DNA of 64,000 bases from Pontibacillus salipaludis (GCF_014642405.1 NZ_BMIN01000013.1:62001-126000), one strand, 5' to 3'; positions 16,719 through 26,538 are shown, numbered from the stretch's first letter. The notes: a model not told the origin generated them from the letters alone. Numbers and translations: made by a program.

Positions 16719-17660
16719 TTAAAAAGGGTTAGGCAATGTAACGACAATCATCGCTACAAATAGAATGGTCAAATAATTTAAAGAGTAAACAAACATCCAT
16801 GTTGCCCATTTCATATCATCCTTCATAAAGAAGCCTGCTACCCCTATGGCAAACCAACCGATACTGAGTAAAGCGGCGATTACCACGAAGACTGTCCCTA
16901 AAGAATGAAGATAGAACGGGAATGGTAATAAACATGCTGTATAGATTACAATTTGACGTTTCGTGATTGAGAACCCATGAACGACAGGTAACATAGGTAT
17001 GCCTGCCTTGCGATACTCTTCTGTTTTCTTCATGGCAAGCGCCAAGAAGTGAGGAGTTTGCCAAATGAACATGACGAAAAATAATCCCCATGCTACTGGG
17101 TGTAAACCAGGATCAATTGCTGCCCATCCAATTAAAGGTGGAACGGCCCCTGAAAAACTACCAATCACCGTGTTTAACGTATATCTTCTTTTTGACCACA
17201 TTGTGTAAAGAACCACATACGTAAACCAACCAAAAGCTCCGATTAAAGCAGCTACCCACGTGGTAAATAGTAAAAATAGTAGGCCTAATGCTGTTACACT
17301 AACACCCATTATTAGGATGTGTCTTAATGATATTGTACCTGTTACCGTTGGACGGCTTTGCGTTCGAGACATTATTTTATCGATATCTCGGTCGTAATAG
17401 TTGTTAATTATACAACCACCTGCAATAACAAAAGTAATCCCAATCATAGACATTAAGAATGCTTGCCAATGATCAAAAAAAGATGCCTCGGTGAAATGTA
17501 CCGCTAGCCAAAAGCCAGCAAATGCAGTCATTAGGTTCGAATTTATAATCCCTATCTTAATCAAAGAAAGGATGTCAGCCCATAAGGATGAAGTGGTTTC
17601 ATCTCTGGCTGAACGATTCATCACTTGTGATGTTGACTCAACAGTCCTTGGATTGTTCAT
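16719..17660 (-). CDS. ctaB: Heme O synthase (protoheme IX farnesyltransferase)
   Basis: Adds a farnesyl group to the vinyl side chain of heme B to give heme O, the precursor of heme A. UbiA-type integral membrane prenyltransferase, 313 aa with about nine membrane segments. The first Asp-rich motif is [19 protein letters not shown] (about residues 86-104) and the second is in [24 protein letters not shown] lies about 13 nt before the ATG, longer than ideal; no better start is visible. It is first gene of the minus-strand cta run and divergent from ctaA, which performs the next step. Confidence 0.96.
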   Translation of the reverse strand: MNNPRTVESTSQVMNRSARDETTSSLWADILSLIKIGIINSNLMTAFAGFWLAVHFTEASFFDHWQAFLMSMIGITFVIAGGCIINNYYDRDIDKIMSRTQSRPTVTGTISLRHILIMGVSVTALGLLFLLFTTWVAALIGAFGWFTYVVLYTMWSKRRYTLNTVIGSFSGAVPPLIGWAAIDPGLHPVAWGLFFVMFIWQTPHFLALAMKKTEEYRKAGIPMLPVVHGFSITKRQIVIYTACLLPFPFYLHSLGTVFVVIAALLSIGWFAIGVAGFFMKDDMKWATWMFVYSLNYLTILFVAMIVVTLPNPF

Positions 17661-17847
17661 CGTTCTTCGTATTCCTCCTTCAACCTTCCCTCACAATTCG
17701 TTCATATTCTACTTAGTATAAACAAACTCCTAACATTTTAAAGGAGGGCGTGTTGTAAAAACTTTTATGAACGTACAGATTTCAAACATTCCACCCTATT
17801 GTATCATGGAATAGATTTTCTATCTATTTAATCAGAGATATTTTAAG

Positions 17848-17865
17848 TTGTGAAATATCTGTGAA
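17848..17865. promoter_or_regulatory. Tandem TGTGAA boxes resembling ResD sites
   Basis: TGTGAA occurs at 17849-17854 and again at 17860-17865, 11 bp (one helical turn) apart, with a further TTGTGAA at 18014-18020. In B. subtilis the redox response regulator ResD binds TTTGTGAA-like repeats in the ctaA-ctaB intergenic region. The match here is by eye. Confidence 0.45.
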
Positions 17866-17917
17866 CACCCCTATAATCAGGAATAGATGACTTTAGTTTA
17901 AAGAGGTGATGGAGAGC

Positions 17918-18007
17918 ATGATCGGTCGGGTAAGAATTGTAAGTATCAGAACAAATCCCCTATTTATTTCTAGCAAACAACCGTTTACATTGCAAGCACT
18001 TTTTTGA
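17918..18007 (+). CDS. Possible 29-aa leader peptide in the ctaB-ctaA gap
   Basis: ATG at 17918 follows GAGGTGAT by 7 nt, an excellent ribosome site for an otherwise empty region. The peptide is basic then hydrophobic (MIGRVRIVSIRTNPLF...LQALF). It ends 320 bp before ctaA. Whether it is translated is unknown. A TTGACA-17-TATGAA promoter-like pair (about 18004-18032) follows directly, partly overlapping its stop codon, and points at ctaA. The rest of the 667-bp gap is AT-rich with no other ORF or terminator that I can see. Confidence 0.3.
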   Translation: MIGRVRIVSIRTNPLFISSKQPFTLQALF

Positions 18008-18032
18008 CATTTGTTGTGAAAATATATATGAA
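18004..18032 (+). promoter_or_regulatory. Candidate promoter toward ctaA
   Basis: TTGACA and TATGAA are separated by 17 nt. A TTGTGAA box sits inside the spacer, which suits redox control. The leader to ctaA would be about 290 nt. Other AT-rich -10-like boxes nearer the gene (for example TATAAT near 18189) cannot be excluded. Confidence 0.4.
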
Positions 18033-18327
18033 ATTCCTATAAGAAACAAAATAGAAAAGAATTGGCTTAATTGAACGAATTGAGATAAAGGTACCACTTT
18101 TAAACCCTAGCGTATCGTTGTGGTCTTATTGAAACTTACTAGTGATCTGATCATTACAAATCATGTATTTTACTCGAGTCATCTATCTTATAATTTCCTA
18201 CTCTTTATAAATCATGGTATTATATAGTTTGTGTCGATTTGGTGAACATTACGTTCGATAATTGCACTTATTTTTTTATTTATATTAATATAGATATGTT
18301 CCACTAAATATACAGAGAGGTGGAGAA

Positions 18328-19254
18328 ATGATTAAATTACTAAAATGGCTTTCCGTTCTATCGTCTCTTGGAATGCTATTTGTCCTAATAGGTGGCGCGC
18401 TGGTAACCAAAACAGAGTCAGGTATGGGGTGTGGAAGAAGCTGGCCACTATGTCACGGTCAAATTATCCCATCTAACATTACCCCAGAGCTTATTATAGA
18501 GATGGCTCACCGTCTTGTTTCCGGAGGCGTTGGATTATTTGTATTAGTGTTATCCATTCTAGCATGGAGATATATAGGACATATCCGAGAAACAAAATTA
18601 CTTGCATTCTTATCCATTTTCTTCTTAGTTGCTCAAGGATTAATTGGAGCAGCTGCAGTTAAATTTGGACAATCTGATTTTGTGTTGGCGATGCATTTTG
18701 GAATCTCATTGATTTCGTTTGCATCCATCTTCTTATTAACCCTATTAATTTTTGAGATTGATAGGAAATTTGATGCAGAATCTCTTTATATTGATCGAAG
18801 CTTGCGCATTCAATTTTATAGTTTAGCTATTTACACATTGGCTGTGGTTTATACAGGTGCACTTGTTCGTCACGTTGGAGCAAGCGTTGTGTGTACAGGA
18901 TGGCCATTTTGTGATAATAGCAGCCCCTTACAACTTGGCAGCTTTAATATGCATGAGTGGGTTCAAATGGGACACCGCTTAGCCGCTGGTTTAATTTTTG
19001 TTTGGGTGGCTTATTTGTTTATAAGAATCAGGAAGCAGTATAAGTCTAAGGGTGTAATGAGAACAGGCTGGAACCTTGCATTTCTTCTTATGGCTCTTCA
19101 GGTGTTCTTAGGCGCAATGATTATTGTTACTCAACTTAATCTATTTATTGCCCTTTTACACGCCCTCGTCATCGCATGCTTCTTTAGCTTGTTGACTTAC
19201 TTTATTTTATTATCTTCTAGAAGCGCAAAATATGATAAAACTAAAAATAATTAG
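18328..19254 (+). CDS. ctaA: Heme A synthase
   Basis: Oxidises the C8 methyl of heme O to a formyl group, giving heme A. 308 aa with eight membrane segments in two four-helix halves. Conserved His ligands: MAHRLVSGG, LAMHFGISL, VQMGHRLAAG and ALLHALVI. Both extracellular Cys pairs of the Bacillus-type enzyme are present (GCGRSWPLC in the first half, VCTGWPFC in the second). AGAGAGGTGGAGAA precedes the ATG. Divergent from ctaB; ends in its own terminator, shared with pycA. Confidence 0.96.
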   Translation: MIKLLKWLSVLSSLGMLFVLIGGALVTKTESGMGCGRSWPLCHGQIIPSNITPELIIEMAHRLVSGGVGLFVLVLSILAWRYIGHIRETKLLAFLSIFFLVAQGLIGAAAVKFGQSDFVLAMHFGISLISFASIFLLTLLIFEIDRKFDAESLYIDRSLRIQFYSLAIYTLAVVYTGALVRHVGASVVCTGWPFCDNSSPLQLGSFNMHEWVQMGHRLAAGLIFVWVAYLFIRIRKQYKSKGVMRTGWNLAFLLMALQVFLGAMIIVTQLNLFIALLHALVIACFFSLLTYFILLSSRSAKYDKTKNN

Positions 19255-19262
19255 TTGGAACG

Positions 19263-19297
19263 AAAAAAAACCGTAGAGTGATCTCTACGGTTTTTTA
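19263..19297. terminator. Bidirectional terminator of ctaA and pycA
   Basis: Perfect 8-bp stem (19271-19278 with 19283-19290) with eight A before and six T after it. Confidence 0.9.
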
Positions 19298-19326
19298 ATA
19301 TGCTCATACTAGTTTTTTTGTAACTG

Positions 19327-22300
19327 TTATTCAAACTCGATTAACAAATCACCTACATGAATAGCTTCTCCATTTTTAACGTAAATGTCTTTAATTTTAC
19401 CATCAAACGGTGCTTGAACCGTAGTTTCCATCTTCATCGCTTCAGTAATCATAAGATGATCTCCTTTATTGACCGTTTCACCTTTATTCGAGATCACACT
19501 CACAACTGTACCAGGCATCGTAGCCCCGATGTGTTTTGGATTTTGCTTATCCACTTGAGGACGAGCTTCTACAGACGCTTTAATGTTCTGATCTTTTATC
19601 ACGACTTCTCGAGGTTGACCATTTAGTTCAAAATAAACCACTCTTGTAGCATCTGGCTGTGCTTCACCAATCGAAACAAGTTTAACAATTAACGTTTTTC
19701 CTTGTTCGATCTCTACTTCAATTTCTTCGCCAAGACGCATTCCATAGAAGAATGTCAACGTATCTAACACAGACATGTCCCCGTATTGCTCATAGAATTG
19801 ATGATAATCCATAAACACCTTTGGATAGAGTGCATAACTAATCATATCAAAACTCGTCACTTGACGATCTAGTTTTTGGAAGAGGTTTTCTTTTAGGTCT
19901 TTAAAATCAACAGGTTCTAGTAGTTCACCCGGACGAACGGATAAAGGTTCCTTCCCTTTTAGAATAATGCGTTGAAGCTCTTGAGGGAAGCCTTGGTATG
20001 GTTGACCTAAATACCCTTGGAAGAATTCAAGAACAGAATCAGGAAAATCAATCGATTCACCTTTTTCATAAACATCATCCTCAGTTAGATCATTCTGTAC
20101 CATAAAGAGTGCCATATCTCCAACTACTTTGGAAGAAGGAGTTACTTTAACAATATCACCAAACATATCATTTACTCTGCGATACATATGTTTCACTTCG
20201 TCCCAACGTGATTCAAGCCCAACAGCCTTTGCTTGCTGTTGAAGATTACTGTATTGCCCTCCTGGCATTTCGTGTTGATAGACTTCAGAATGAGGTGCCA
20301 TCATGCCACTCTCGAAATCTTGATAATACTTTCGAATATCATGCCAGTAGTGCCCCAATTCTTCGTAAGCTTGCACATCGACATTTGGCTTTCGCTCATT
20401 TCCCTCTAAAGCGTAATACAGACTGCTGGCACTTGGTTGAGAAGTTAATCCGGCCATCGTACTTGCAGCAACGTCAACTACATCTACACCTGCTTCTATA
20501 GCGCGCGCATAAGTGAAGATCCCATTTCCGCTTGTATCATGAGTATGAAGGTGAATCGGTATATTGATCGTTTCTTTTAATGCCGAAACCAATTGATAGG
20601 CCGCTTCTGGCTTCATAACTCCTGCCATATCCTTAATTGCTAAGATATGAGCGCCTGCATCCTCTAATTCTTTAGCTAAACTCGTATAGTAGTCCAAGTC
20701 ATATTTAGGGCGGGATGGATCTAAAATGTCTCCTGTATAACACATAGCGGCTTCAGCGATTTTCCCTGTTTCTCTTACCGCTTCAATAGCTAATTTCATC
20801 CCTTCCACCCAGTTTAAGCTGTCGAAGATTCGGAAGACATCAATACCTGCCTGGGCACTCTTTTCAACGAATTCCTTTATCACATTATCAGGATAGTTCT
20901 TATACCCAACCGCGTTACTAGCGCGAAGTAGCATTTGGAATAACATATTTGGCATTTTCTCACGCATGTTTAACAAACGCTTCCAAGGATCCTCCTTCAA
21001 GAATCGATAGGATACATCAAAGGTTGCTCCTCCCCACATTTCTACAGAAAATAGATTAGGGAGTAAGCGTGCTGTTGGTTCTGCAATATGCTCTAAATCT
21101 TTACCTCTAACACGAGTGGCTAATAAAGACTGATGAGCATCTCTGAAGGTAGTGTCTGTATACAATACTTCTTTTCTATTCTTTAACCATTCAGCAACTG
21201 CTTCAGGGCCTTGTGCATCAAGTAACTGTTTCGTTCCATTTGGAATGGGTTCAGAATGTTTCACCACTGGTTCTCTAGGTTTTGGCAACGCAGGTTTCTT
21301 CCTGTGAGAAGTTCCTTCAAACCCATTAACCGTTGTAGCTCCGATATAAGAGAGCATTTTCGTCCCTCTGTCTTTTCTTTTCGGAAATACAAATAACTCC
21401 GGTGACTGGTCAATAAAGGTTGTATTGTACTCCCCTGACAAAAATTTATTGTGCAGGATAACATTTTCAAGGAAAGGAATATTGGTCTTAATCCCTCTTA
21501 TCCGGAATTCTCGTAAGTTACGTACCATTTTATGTGCGGCCTGATCAAAACTTAATGCCCATGTAGAAACCTTCACTAGCAATGAATCGTAATAAGGTGA
21601 TATGACAGCACCTTGGAATCCATTTCCAGCATCTAAGCGAACTCCAAATCCACCTCCAGAACGGTATGCCATGATTTTCCCTGTGTCAGGCATAAAGTTA
21701 TTAAGTGGATCTTCTGTTGTTACACGAGATTGAATGGCATAGCCATGTGTACGTATGTCTTCCTGTTTAGGAATACTGATTGGCTTATCAAACAAATTAT
21801 ACCCTTCAGCAATCATAATTTGAGCTTGCACGATATCAATACCGGTAATCAATTCTGTTATCGTGTGTTCTACCTGAACACGTGGATTTACCTCAATGAA
21901 ATAGAATTCATCCCCTGAAACAAGAAACTCAACTGTTCCTGCATTCAAGTAGGTGACATTATTCATTAACTTAACAGCAGCCTCACACATACGCTCACGT
22001 ATATCGTTATGTAAGGAAACGCTAGGAGCGACCTCCACAACCTTTTGGTGACGCCTTTGAACTGAACAATCTCGTTCATATAAATGAACCACATTACCAT
22101 CGGCGTCCCCTAAGATCTGCACTTCTATATGTTTTGGATTTTCAACTAACTTCTCAACGTATACATCGTCATTACCAAATGCTGCTTTCGCCTCAGATTT
22201 GGCACGGTCATACCCATCCTGAAGAGCAGCCTCACTTCGAACGATACGCATTCCACGTCCGCCGCCACCAAGAGCAGCTTTAATCATGATTGGATAACCG

Positions 22301-22770
22301 TGTTTACGACCAAACGCTTTTACTTCTTCAATGTCCTCAACAGGCCCATCTGTTCCAGGAATAACTGGAATGTCCGCTTGAACAGCTTGATATCTCGCTT
22401 TCACCTTATCGCCAAACATATTTAAATGTTCACTTGTTGGGCCAATGAATGTTAGCCCCTCTTCTTCACATCTTCTGGCAAAATGAATGTTCTCGGATAA
22501 GAATCCATAACCAGGGTGGATGGCATCAACACCAACACTCTTAGCTATTTCAATAATCCCTTCAATATCAAGATATGCGTCGATTGGCTTTTTTCCTTCA
22601 CCAACAATGTAAGCTTCATCAGCTTTGTAACGGTGATAAGAACCGCTGTCTTCCTTTGAGTAAACCGCTACTGTTCTTATATCAAGTTCTGTACATGCAC
22701 GGAATACTCTTATAGCAATTTCGCCTCGATTGGCAACTAATACCTTATTGATCTTCTTTCGTTCACCCAT
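19327..22770 (-). CDS. pycA: Pyruvate carboxylase
   Basis: Carboxylates pyruvate to oxaloacetate with biotin and ATP; the main anaplerotic reaction. 1147 aa, single-chain form. Domains in order: biotin carboxylase with ATP-grasp loop KAALGGGGRGMRIV (about residues 160-175), carboxyltransferase (about 535-830, starting YTDTTFRDAHQSLLATRVRG), the conserved PYC C-terminal/tetramerisation region, and the biotinyl domain (about 1075-1147) with the biotin-bearing Lys in EAMKMET. Start ATG at 22770 has GGGGAGGA upstream and lies inside the 3' end of ftsW (34-nt overlap). Typical family length. Confidence 0.97.
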   Translation of the reverse strand: MGERKKINKVLVANRGEIAIRVFRACTELDIRTVAVYSKEDSGSYHRYKADEAYIVGEGKKPIDAYLDIEGIIEIAKSVGVDAIHPGYGFLSENIHFARRCEEEGLTFIGPTSEHLNMFGDKVKARYQAVQADIPVIPGTDGPVEDIEEVKAFGRKHGYPIMIKAALGGGGRGMRIVRSEAALQDGYDRAKSEAKAAFGNDDVYVEKLVENPKHIEVQILGDADGNVVHLYERDCSVQRRHQKVVEVAPSVSLHNDIRERMCEAAVKLMNNVTYLNAGTVEFLVSGDEFYFIEVNPRVQVEHTITELITGIDIVQAQIMIAEGYNLFDKPISIPKQEDIRTHGYAIQSRVTTEDPLNNFMPDTGKIMAYRSGGGFGVRLDAGNGFQGAVISPYYDSLLVKVSTWALSFDQAAHKMVRNLREFRIRGIKTNIPFLENVILHNKFLSGEYNTTFIDQSPELFVFPKRKDRGTKMLSYIGATTVNGFEGTSHRKKPALPKPREPVVKHSEPIPNGTKQLLDAQGPEAVAEWLKNRKEVLYTDTTFRDAHQSLLATRVRGKDLEHIAEPTARLLPNLFSVEMWGGATFDVSYRFLKEDPWKRLLNMREKMPNMLFQMLLRASNAVGYKNYPDNVIKEFVEKSAQAGIDVFRIFDSLNWVEGMKLAIEAVRETGKIAEAAMCYTGDILDPSRPKYDLDYYTSLAKELEDAGAHILAIKDMAGVMKPEAAYQLVSALKETINIPIHLHTHDTSGNGIFTYARAIEAGVDVVDVAASTMAGLTSQPSASSLYYALEGNERKPNVDVQAYEELGHYWHDIRKYYQDFESGMMAPHSEVYQHEMPGGQYSNLQQQAKAVGLESRWDEVKHMYRRVNDMFGDIVKVTPSSKVVGDMALFMVQNDLTEDDVYEKGESIDFPDSVLEFFQGYLGQPYQGFPQELQRIILKGKEPLSVRPGELLEPVDFKDLKENLFQKLDRQVTSFDMISYALYPKVFMDYHQFYEQYGDMSVLDTLTFFYGMRLGEEIEVEIEQGKTLIVKLVSIGEAQPDATRVVYFELNGQPREVVIKDQNIKASVEARPQVDKQNPKHIGATMPGTVVSVISNKGETVNKGDHLMITEAMKMETTVQAPFDGKIKDIYVKNGEAIHVGDLLIEFE

Positions 22771-23984
22771 TGTCTTCCTCCCCTAGCTTTTCTTTGTTGT
22801 TGTAACGTAGGTACATCTGTATTCGACCTGTCTTCATTTGTTACTGTCTTGTTGTAAACCTTTGGCTTGTCTTCTAGACGCACCTGTCTAGCTATATTAT
22901 TTAAAATTCCCATAGAGGCCAATAAGACCACTAAAGAAGAACCTCCATAACTTAAAAATGGCAAGGGTACTCCTGTAATTGGAAGCAAGCCACTTACAGC
23001 CCCCAAGTTAATAATGGTCTGAATTCCAACCATTGATGAAATCCCAATTGCCAAAAGACTTCCAAATGCATCTTTACATTGTCTTGAGATAAACAACCCA
23101 CGAAGTACGATGACTGTCAGAAGTCCAATACCAAGTAATACTCCTAATAAACCTAGCTCTTCAGCGATTACAGCCATAATAAAATCTGTGTGCGGTTCAA
23201 GCAGATAACCCAGTTTTTGAACACCTTGTCCAAGACCGTCACCACTTATACCACCTGTCCCAATTGCAATATACGACTGTATTAAATGATAACCATCATC
23301 GGCCGGATCTGAGAAGGGTTCATAAGCCCCTGTAAAACGAGCAACACGTTCTGAATCAGTCACAACGGACGTTAAGATGAAGATGGTAATTAAAGCTCCA
23401 CCAAGAACCGCTAACATGCTTATTATTTTCGGGTGTATACCAGCACTCAAAAAGATCGTTGCTGCAATGAGACCGATGATGGAGGCCGTCCCCACATCCG
23501 GTTGCCAGATTATTAACCCAAGAATAAGGAATGTAATAAATAATGGTGGTATAACACCTCTTCTAAAGCTCGATAAACGGTCTTGCTTTTTGGCGAGTGC
23601 AGAGGCAAGATACATAATTAAGCCTACCTTCGCTAACTCTGCCGGCTGAACTCGAATAGGACCTAATACAAGCCAGGAATAAGCACCATTTACATAATCC
23701 CCAAGTGGAGACCAGACTAACGCAAGCAATATCGCAACGCCGAACAAGATTAACGGCATCCATTTCTGATACTTCTGATAGGGTATACTAATCGTTGTTG
23801 TAAATGCAATCAACCCTAAACCACACCAAATTAATTGCTTGTTCAGATAATGATCTGGAGAGTACCCCCACTTTGCAACGGCATAAACCATTGATGCACT
23901 ATAAATCATAACGACTCCAAAAGCTGTTAAGATCAACGGTGTAAAGATTAAAGTGAAATCAAAGTTTTTCCATAATTTTTTCAT
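22737..23984 (-). CDS. ftsW: Cell-division lipid II polymerase/SEDS protein FtsW
   Basis: SEDS-family glycosyltransferase that polymerises lipid II for septal peptidoglycan, with a class B PBP. 415 aa, ten membrane segments. Marks: SASMVYAVAKWGYSPDHYLNK after TM1, the extracellular loop RVQPAELAKVGLIMYLA, and the C-terminal PLPFLSYGGSSLVVLLASMG. It sits directly upstream of pycA, as in B. subtilis (formerly ylaO), and its last 34 nt overlap the pycA start. The terminal 50 residues are hydrophilic and basic. RodA and SpoVE are alternative family members; the pycA/ylaN neighbourhood decides for FtsW. Confidence 0.94.
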   Translation of the reverse strand: MKKLWKNFDFTLIFTPLILTAFGVVMIYSASMVYAVAKWGYSPDHYLNKQLIWCGLGLIAFTTTISIPYQKYQKWMPLILFGVAILLALVWSPLGDYVNGAYSWLVLGPIRVQPAELAKVGLIMYLASALAKKQDRLSSFRRGVIPPLFITFLILGLIIWQPDVGTASIIGLIAATIFLSAGIHPKIISMLAVLGGALITIFILTSVVTDSERVARFTGAYEPFSDPADDGYHLIQSYIAIGTGGISGDGLGQGVQKLGYLLEPHTDFIMAVIAEELGLLGVLLGIGLLTVIVLRGLFISRQCKDAFGSLLAIGISSMVGIQTIINLGAVSGLLPITGVPLPFLSYGGSSLVVLLASMGILNNIARQVRLEDKPKVYNKTVTNEDRSNTDVPTLQQQRKARGGRQWVNERRSIRY

Positions 23985-24148
23985 TGTTGTTCATCCTTAT
24001 GTAATTGGTTTCGATCCCTTATATTTTTTTACTAGATTAAAGCATCAAATTCCTTCTTTGCAAGAAAAATATTCTTATCCAATATCATACTTTTTCCTTA
24101 AGCCTAGTTTATATCACTCCTTTTTCCCGCTACTCAATACCTAGATAG

Positions 24149-24192
24149 TAAAAAAACTCAAATGTTCACCAGAGGGGTGAAATTTGAGTTTA
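24149..24192 (-). terminator. Terminator of ylaN
   Basis: A long imperfect stem (24154-24170 with 24175-24191) is followed by a T-run on the minus strand. It separates ylaN from ftsW. Confidence 0.88.
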
Positions 24193-24196
24193 TCTG

Positions 24197-24478
24197 TCAG
24201 GACTTTTGAGACGCTTCATGTAGAGCATTCATTTCTTGCTCTAAGTTCTCGAGAAGCTTCTTCCCATCCTCTTCCCTTATTAAATTCAAGCGGACAGCGA
24301 AATCAATCTCTCGTGATAGTCCGAACATTTGGGTATCTAGAACCTCTTCATATAGAGGACACTGCGGCATGGTTAGGTTATCCATCTGAACTTTGATGAG
24401 TTTTGCTATTTTATCCGCATCAGCCTTAAGAAGGGCGTAGGCTTGTTGGCGATGATCGATCGCGACTTCTGATGACAC
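24197..24478 (-). CDS. ylaN: YlaN (DUF1507), iron-homeostasis protein
   Basis: A 93-aa helical cytoplasmic protein. The family is essential in B. subtilis under normal iron; work in Staphylococcus links it to Fur and iron-dependent Fe-S supply (established knowledge, from memory). The sequence [20 protein letters not shown] and [26 protein letters not shown] is the family core, with a coiled helix at the C-terminus. Repeat copy C lies immediately upstream of its promoter region. Confidence 0.92.
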   Translation of the reverse strand: MSSEVAIDHRQQAYALLKADADKIAKLIKVQMDNLTMPQCPLYEEVLDTQMFGLSREIDFAVRLNLIREEDGKKLLENLEQEMNALHEASQKS

Positions 24479-24611
24479 GTTAATCCCCTCCGATTAAAAC
24501 AGACTTTCTTTTATTTATATTATAGGTTAAGGGACAAAAATGCAAGGAAAGTTCAGAAAGATAACTACGTTTTTACTTTATTTTAGACTCTGTCATTATT
24601 GGGTGTTAATT

Positions 24612-24953
24612 TCCTATATAAGCCCAATTATATGGGAGACTCGAAGTTGAGAGGAGGCTTCCGTTTGCCTAGATTGAGGATAAGGTGGTTCGGGAAATTA
24701 CTCGCTTTCCGCGGCGAGCTGGGGAGCCTCCTCGAACGCTTTCGCTCTCTGTGGGGTCTCCCCTAGGCTCCTACTGCCGCAGGAGTCTCGCAATTTCCCG
24801 AACCACCTTTGCCATATATTGAGGGAAAGGAAGCGCCCGTGGAAAGCGAGTCGTTCCCCAGACACCCCCTAAATCTCAATAAACGTAACGCCCCATACAT
24901 AAAAAAGTGTCTCAGCTTTAAGTATTCAACATTCCTGCCCTATTCTTGAATAA
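24612..24953. repeat. Composite palindromic repeat, copy C (second palindrome truncated)
   Basis: One complete palindrome with perfect 18-bp arms AAGGTGGTTCGGGAAATT (24682-24699) and its complement (24792-24809), followed by only the right half of a TGTCT-type palindrome (about 24838-24893, ending ACGTAACG). Left end GGGAGACTCGAAGTTGAGAG, right end GTCTCAGCTTTAAGTATTCAAC with TGCCCTATTCTTGAA. It fills the gap between glsA (its 3' side) and ylaN; no other terminator is visible after glsA. Confidence 0.85.
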
Positions 24954-24984
24954 ATAGCAACAGTAAACTTTTACAAAGCCTTAC

Positions 24985-25917
24985 TTAAAAGATTGATAGC
25001 TCTAACCGACTTGAGAGCATTTCTAACAATTGCATGCCCACGACGCTATTACCTTTTTCATCAAGAGCAGGACCAAAGACTGCAATTCCTCCAAAGTCTT
25101 TCACAGAACCCATTACAGCACCTGACACTCCACTTTTAGCTGGAATACCTACTCGTATAGCAAACGAGCCTGAAGCATCATACATGCCACAGGTTACCAT
25201 GAAGGTTTTACATATTCTTGCTAGCTGCCTTGGTATGATTTGGCGACCTGATTCAATGTCTTTTCCTTCGTTCGCAAAAACCGCTCCAATACGAGCCAAC
25301 TGTTTAATATTCACTTCAATAGCGCATTGCTTAGTATAGGTATCTAACAATTCTTCAATTGATCCTTCAATAACATGGTGTTGTTTCATAAAGAATGCAA
25401 GTGATCTATTTAGATAAGCTGTTTCATATTCTGAATTCGCAATTTCTTGGTCGTATTGAATACTATGATCATTGGCCAATTCATGTACGAATGCTAACAA
25501 ACGTCCAACTTTCTCATCAGGTGTAGTTCCTTCAATCATATTTGTAACAGCTAAAGCACCTGCGTTAATCATGGGGTTTAGAGGTTTAGACGGGTTTGTT
25601 GTTTCAAGCTTAGCTATTGAATGGAACGGATCACCGCTTGGTTCTTTTCCTACTCTGGCAAACACATAATCTTCACCTTGATCCATTAGAGCTAATGCTA
25701 ATGCTAAAACTTTAGATATGCTTTGTATCGTAAATGTGTTCTCGGTTTTACCTGCCCCAACACATTCTCCATCTAAATGATAAACCCCAATTGCAATATT
25801 CTCACGATCTTGCTTTTCTAGAGCTGGAATATAGTCAGCTACTTTACCTAATTGAGTAAAAGCACTAACGTGTTCTATCCACTCATCGACCATTCCCTGA
25901 CTTACTTTTTTCTGCAT
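24985..25917 (-). CDS. glsA: Glutaminase
   Basis: Hydrolyses L-glutamine to glutamate and ammonia in the cytoplasm. 310 aa, the usual length of the serine-dependent beta-lactamase-like glutaminase family. The S-x-x-K catalytic pair is in FTIQSISKVLAL (about residues 62-73). Other marks: GKEPSGDPFHS, NPMINAGALAV, and the C-terminal GIPAKSGVSGAVMG. AAGGAGG precedes the ATG. Corresponds by position to B. subtilis ylaM (a second glutaminase). It seems to lack its own simple terminator; repeat copy C lies 30 bp downstream. Confidence 0.95.
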   Translation of the reverse strand: MQKKVSQGMVDEWIEHVSAFTQLGKVADYIPALEKQDRENIAIGVYHLDGECVGAGKTENTFTIQSISKVLALALALMDQGEDYVFARVGKEPSGDPFHSIAKLETTNPSKPLNPMINAGALAVTNMIEGTTPDEKVGRLLAFVHELANDHSIQYDQEIANSEYETAYLNRSLAFFMKQHHVIEGSIEELLDTYTKQCAIEVNIKQLARIGAVFANEGKDIESGRQIIPRQLARICKTFMVTCGMYDASGSFAIRVGIPAKSGVSGAVMGSVKDFGGIAVFGPALDEKGNSVVGMQLLEMLSSRLELSIF

Positions 25918-25999
25918 TTGAAAACCTCCTTAGTGCATGATTGGTTTAAGTTCGTTATACTAGGTTCAGAATCTTTTTACAACGAAGGGTGGTCTACCA

Positions 26000-26491
26000 T
26001 TGATCATACAATTAACTGGAAACGTAAACTATAGCATTACATTAGACCCTACTGTTTGGATTTTTGATGATCGCAAAGTATCATTTGAGGAAGCGTTCAC
26101 ATTTCAAACCACGCCAGAAGCAACTGAAGAAGATGAAATAAGAAAAGCCTCTGAGTTCTGGGATCGTGAGGTCTATCAACAAAAACTTGATCCTCCTGTA
26201 AATAAAAGCATCTCCAAATACGATAAGAAAAAAATACTAGAGGGTACTTATGTTATGCCCATTCACCACTTTTTAAAGAATGCTGAGATTAAAGATGAAG
26301 CAAAAAATGCTTTACTCGTAACTGAATCTGGAGATAAAACCATTACGCTAGACGATTTAAACCAGTCTCTCTTTTTATTTTCACAAGATGGCAAGCCTTT
26401 AAACCAAGAAGGTCCCGTTCATGTGTACTTTCAAGATGGCTCAAATAAAGACGAGCCTGTAAAAGGTGTCAAAAAAATTGTGATTGATTGA
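26000..26491 (+). CDS. ylaL: YlaL family protein, function unknown
   Basis: A 163-aa soluble protein matching YlaL by position and by the SITLDPTVWIFDDRKVSFEEAF start. B. subtilis YlaL has been listed as a putative peptidyl-prolyl isomerase; I see nothing here that proves this. A hydrophilic middle (EATEEDEIRKASEFWDREVY) and a beta-rich C-terminus. Starts at TTG (26000), 7 nt after GGGTGG. Between divergent glsA and convergent ylaK. Confidence 0.8.
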   Translation: MIIQLTGNVNYSITLDPTVWIFDDRKVSFEEAFTFQTTPEATEEDEIRKASEFWDREVYQQKLDPPVNKSISKYDKKKILEGTYVMPIHHFLKNAEIKDEAKNALLVTESGDKTITLDDLNQSLFLFSQDGKPLNQEGPVHVYFQDGSNKDEPVKGVKKIVID

Positions 26492-26501
26492 TATGTAAAT
26501 G

Positions 26502-26536
26502 AATAAACCCCGGTCATATATATGACCGGGGTTTAT
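26502..26536. terminator. Bidirectional terminator of ylaL and ylaK
   Basis: A palindrome AATAAACCCCGGTCATA and its complement (26502-26518, about 26520-26536) with A/T ends. Confidence 0.88.
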
Positions 26537-26538
26537 TA

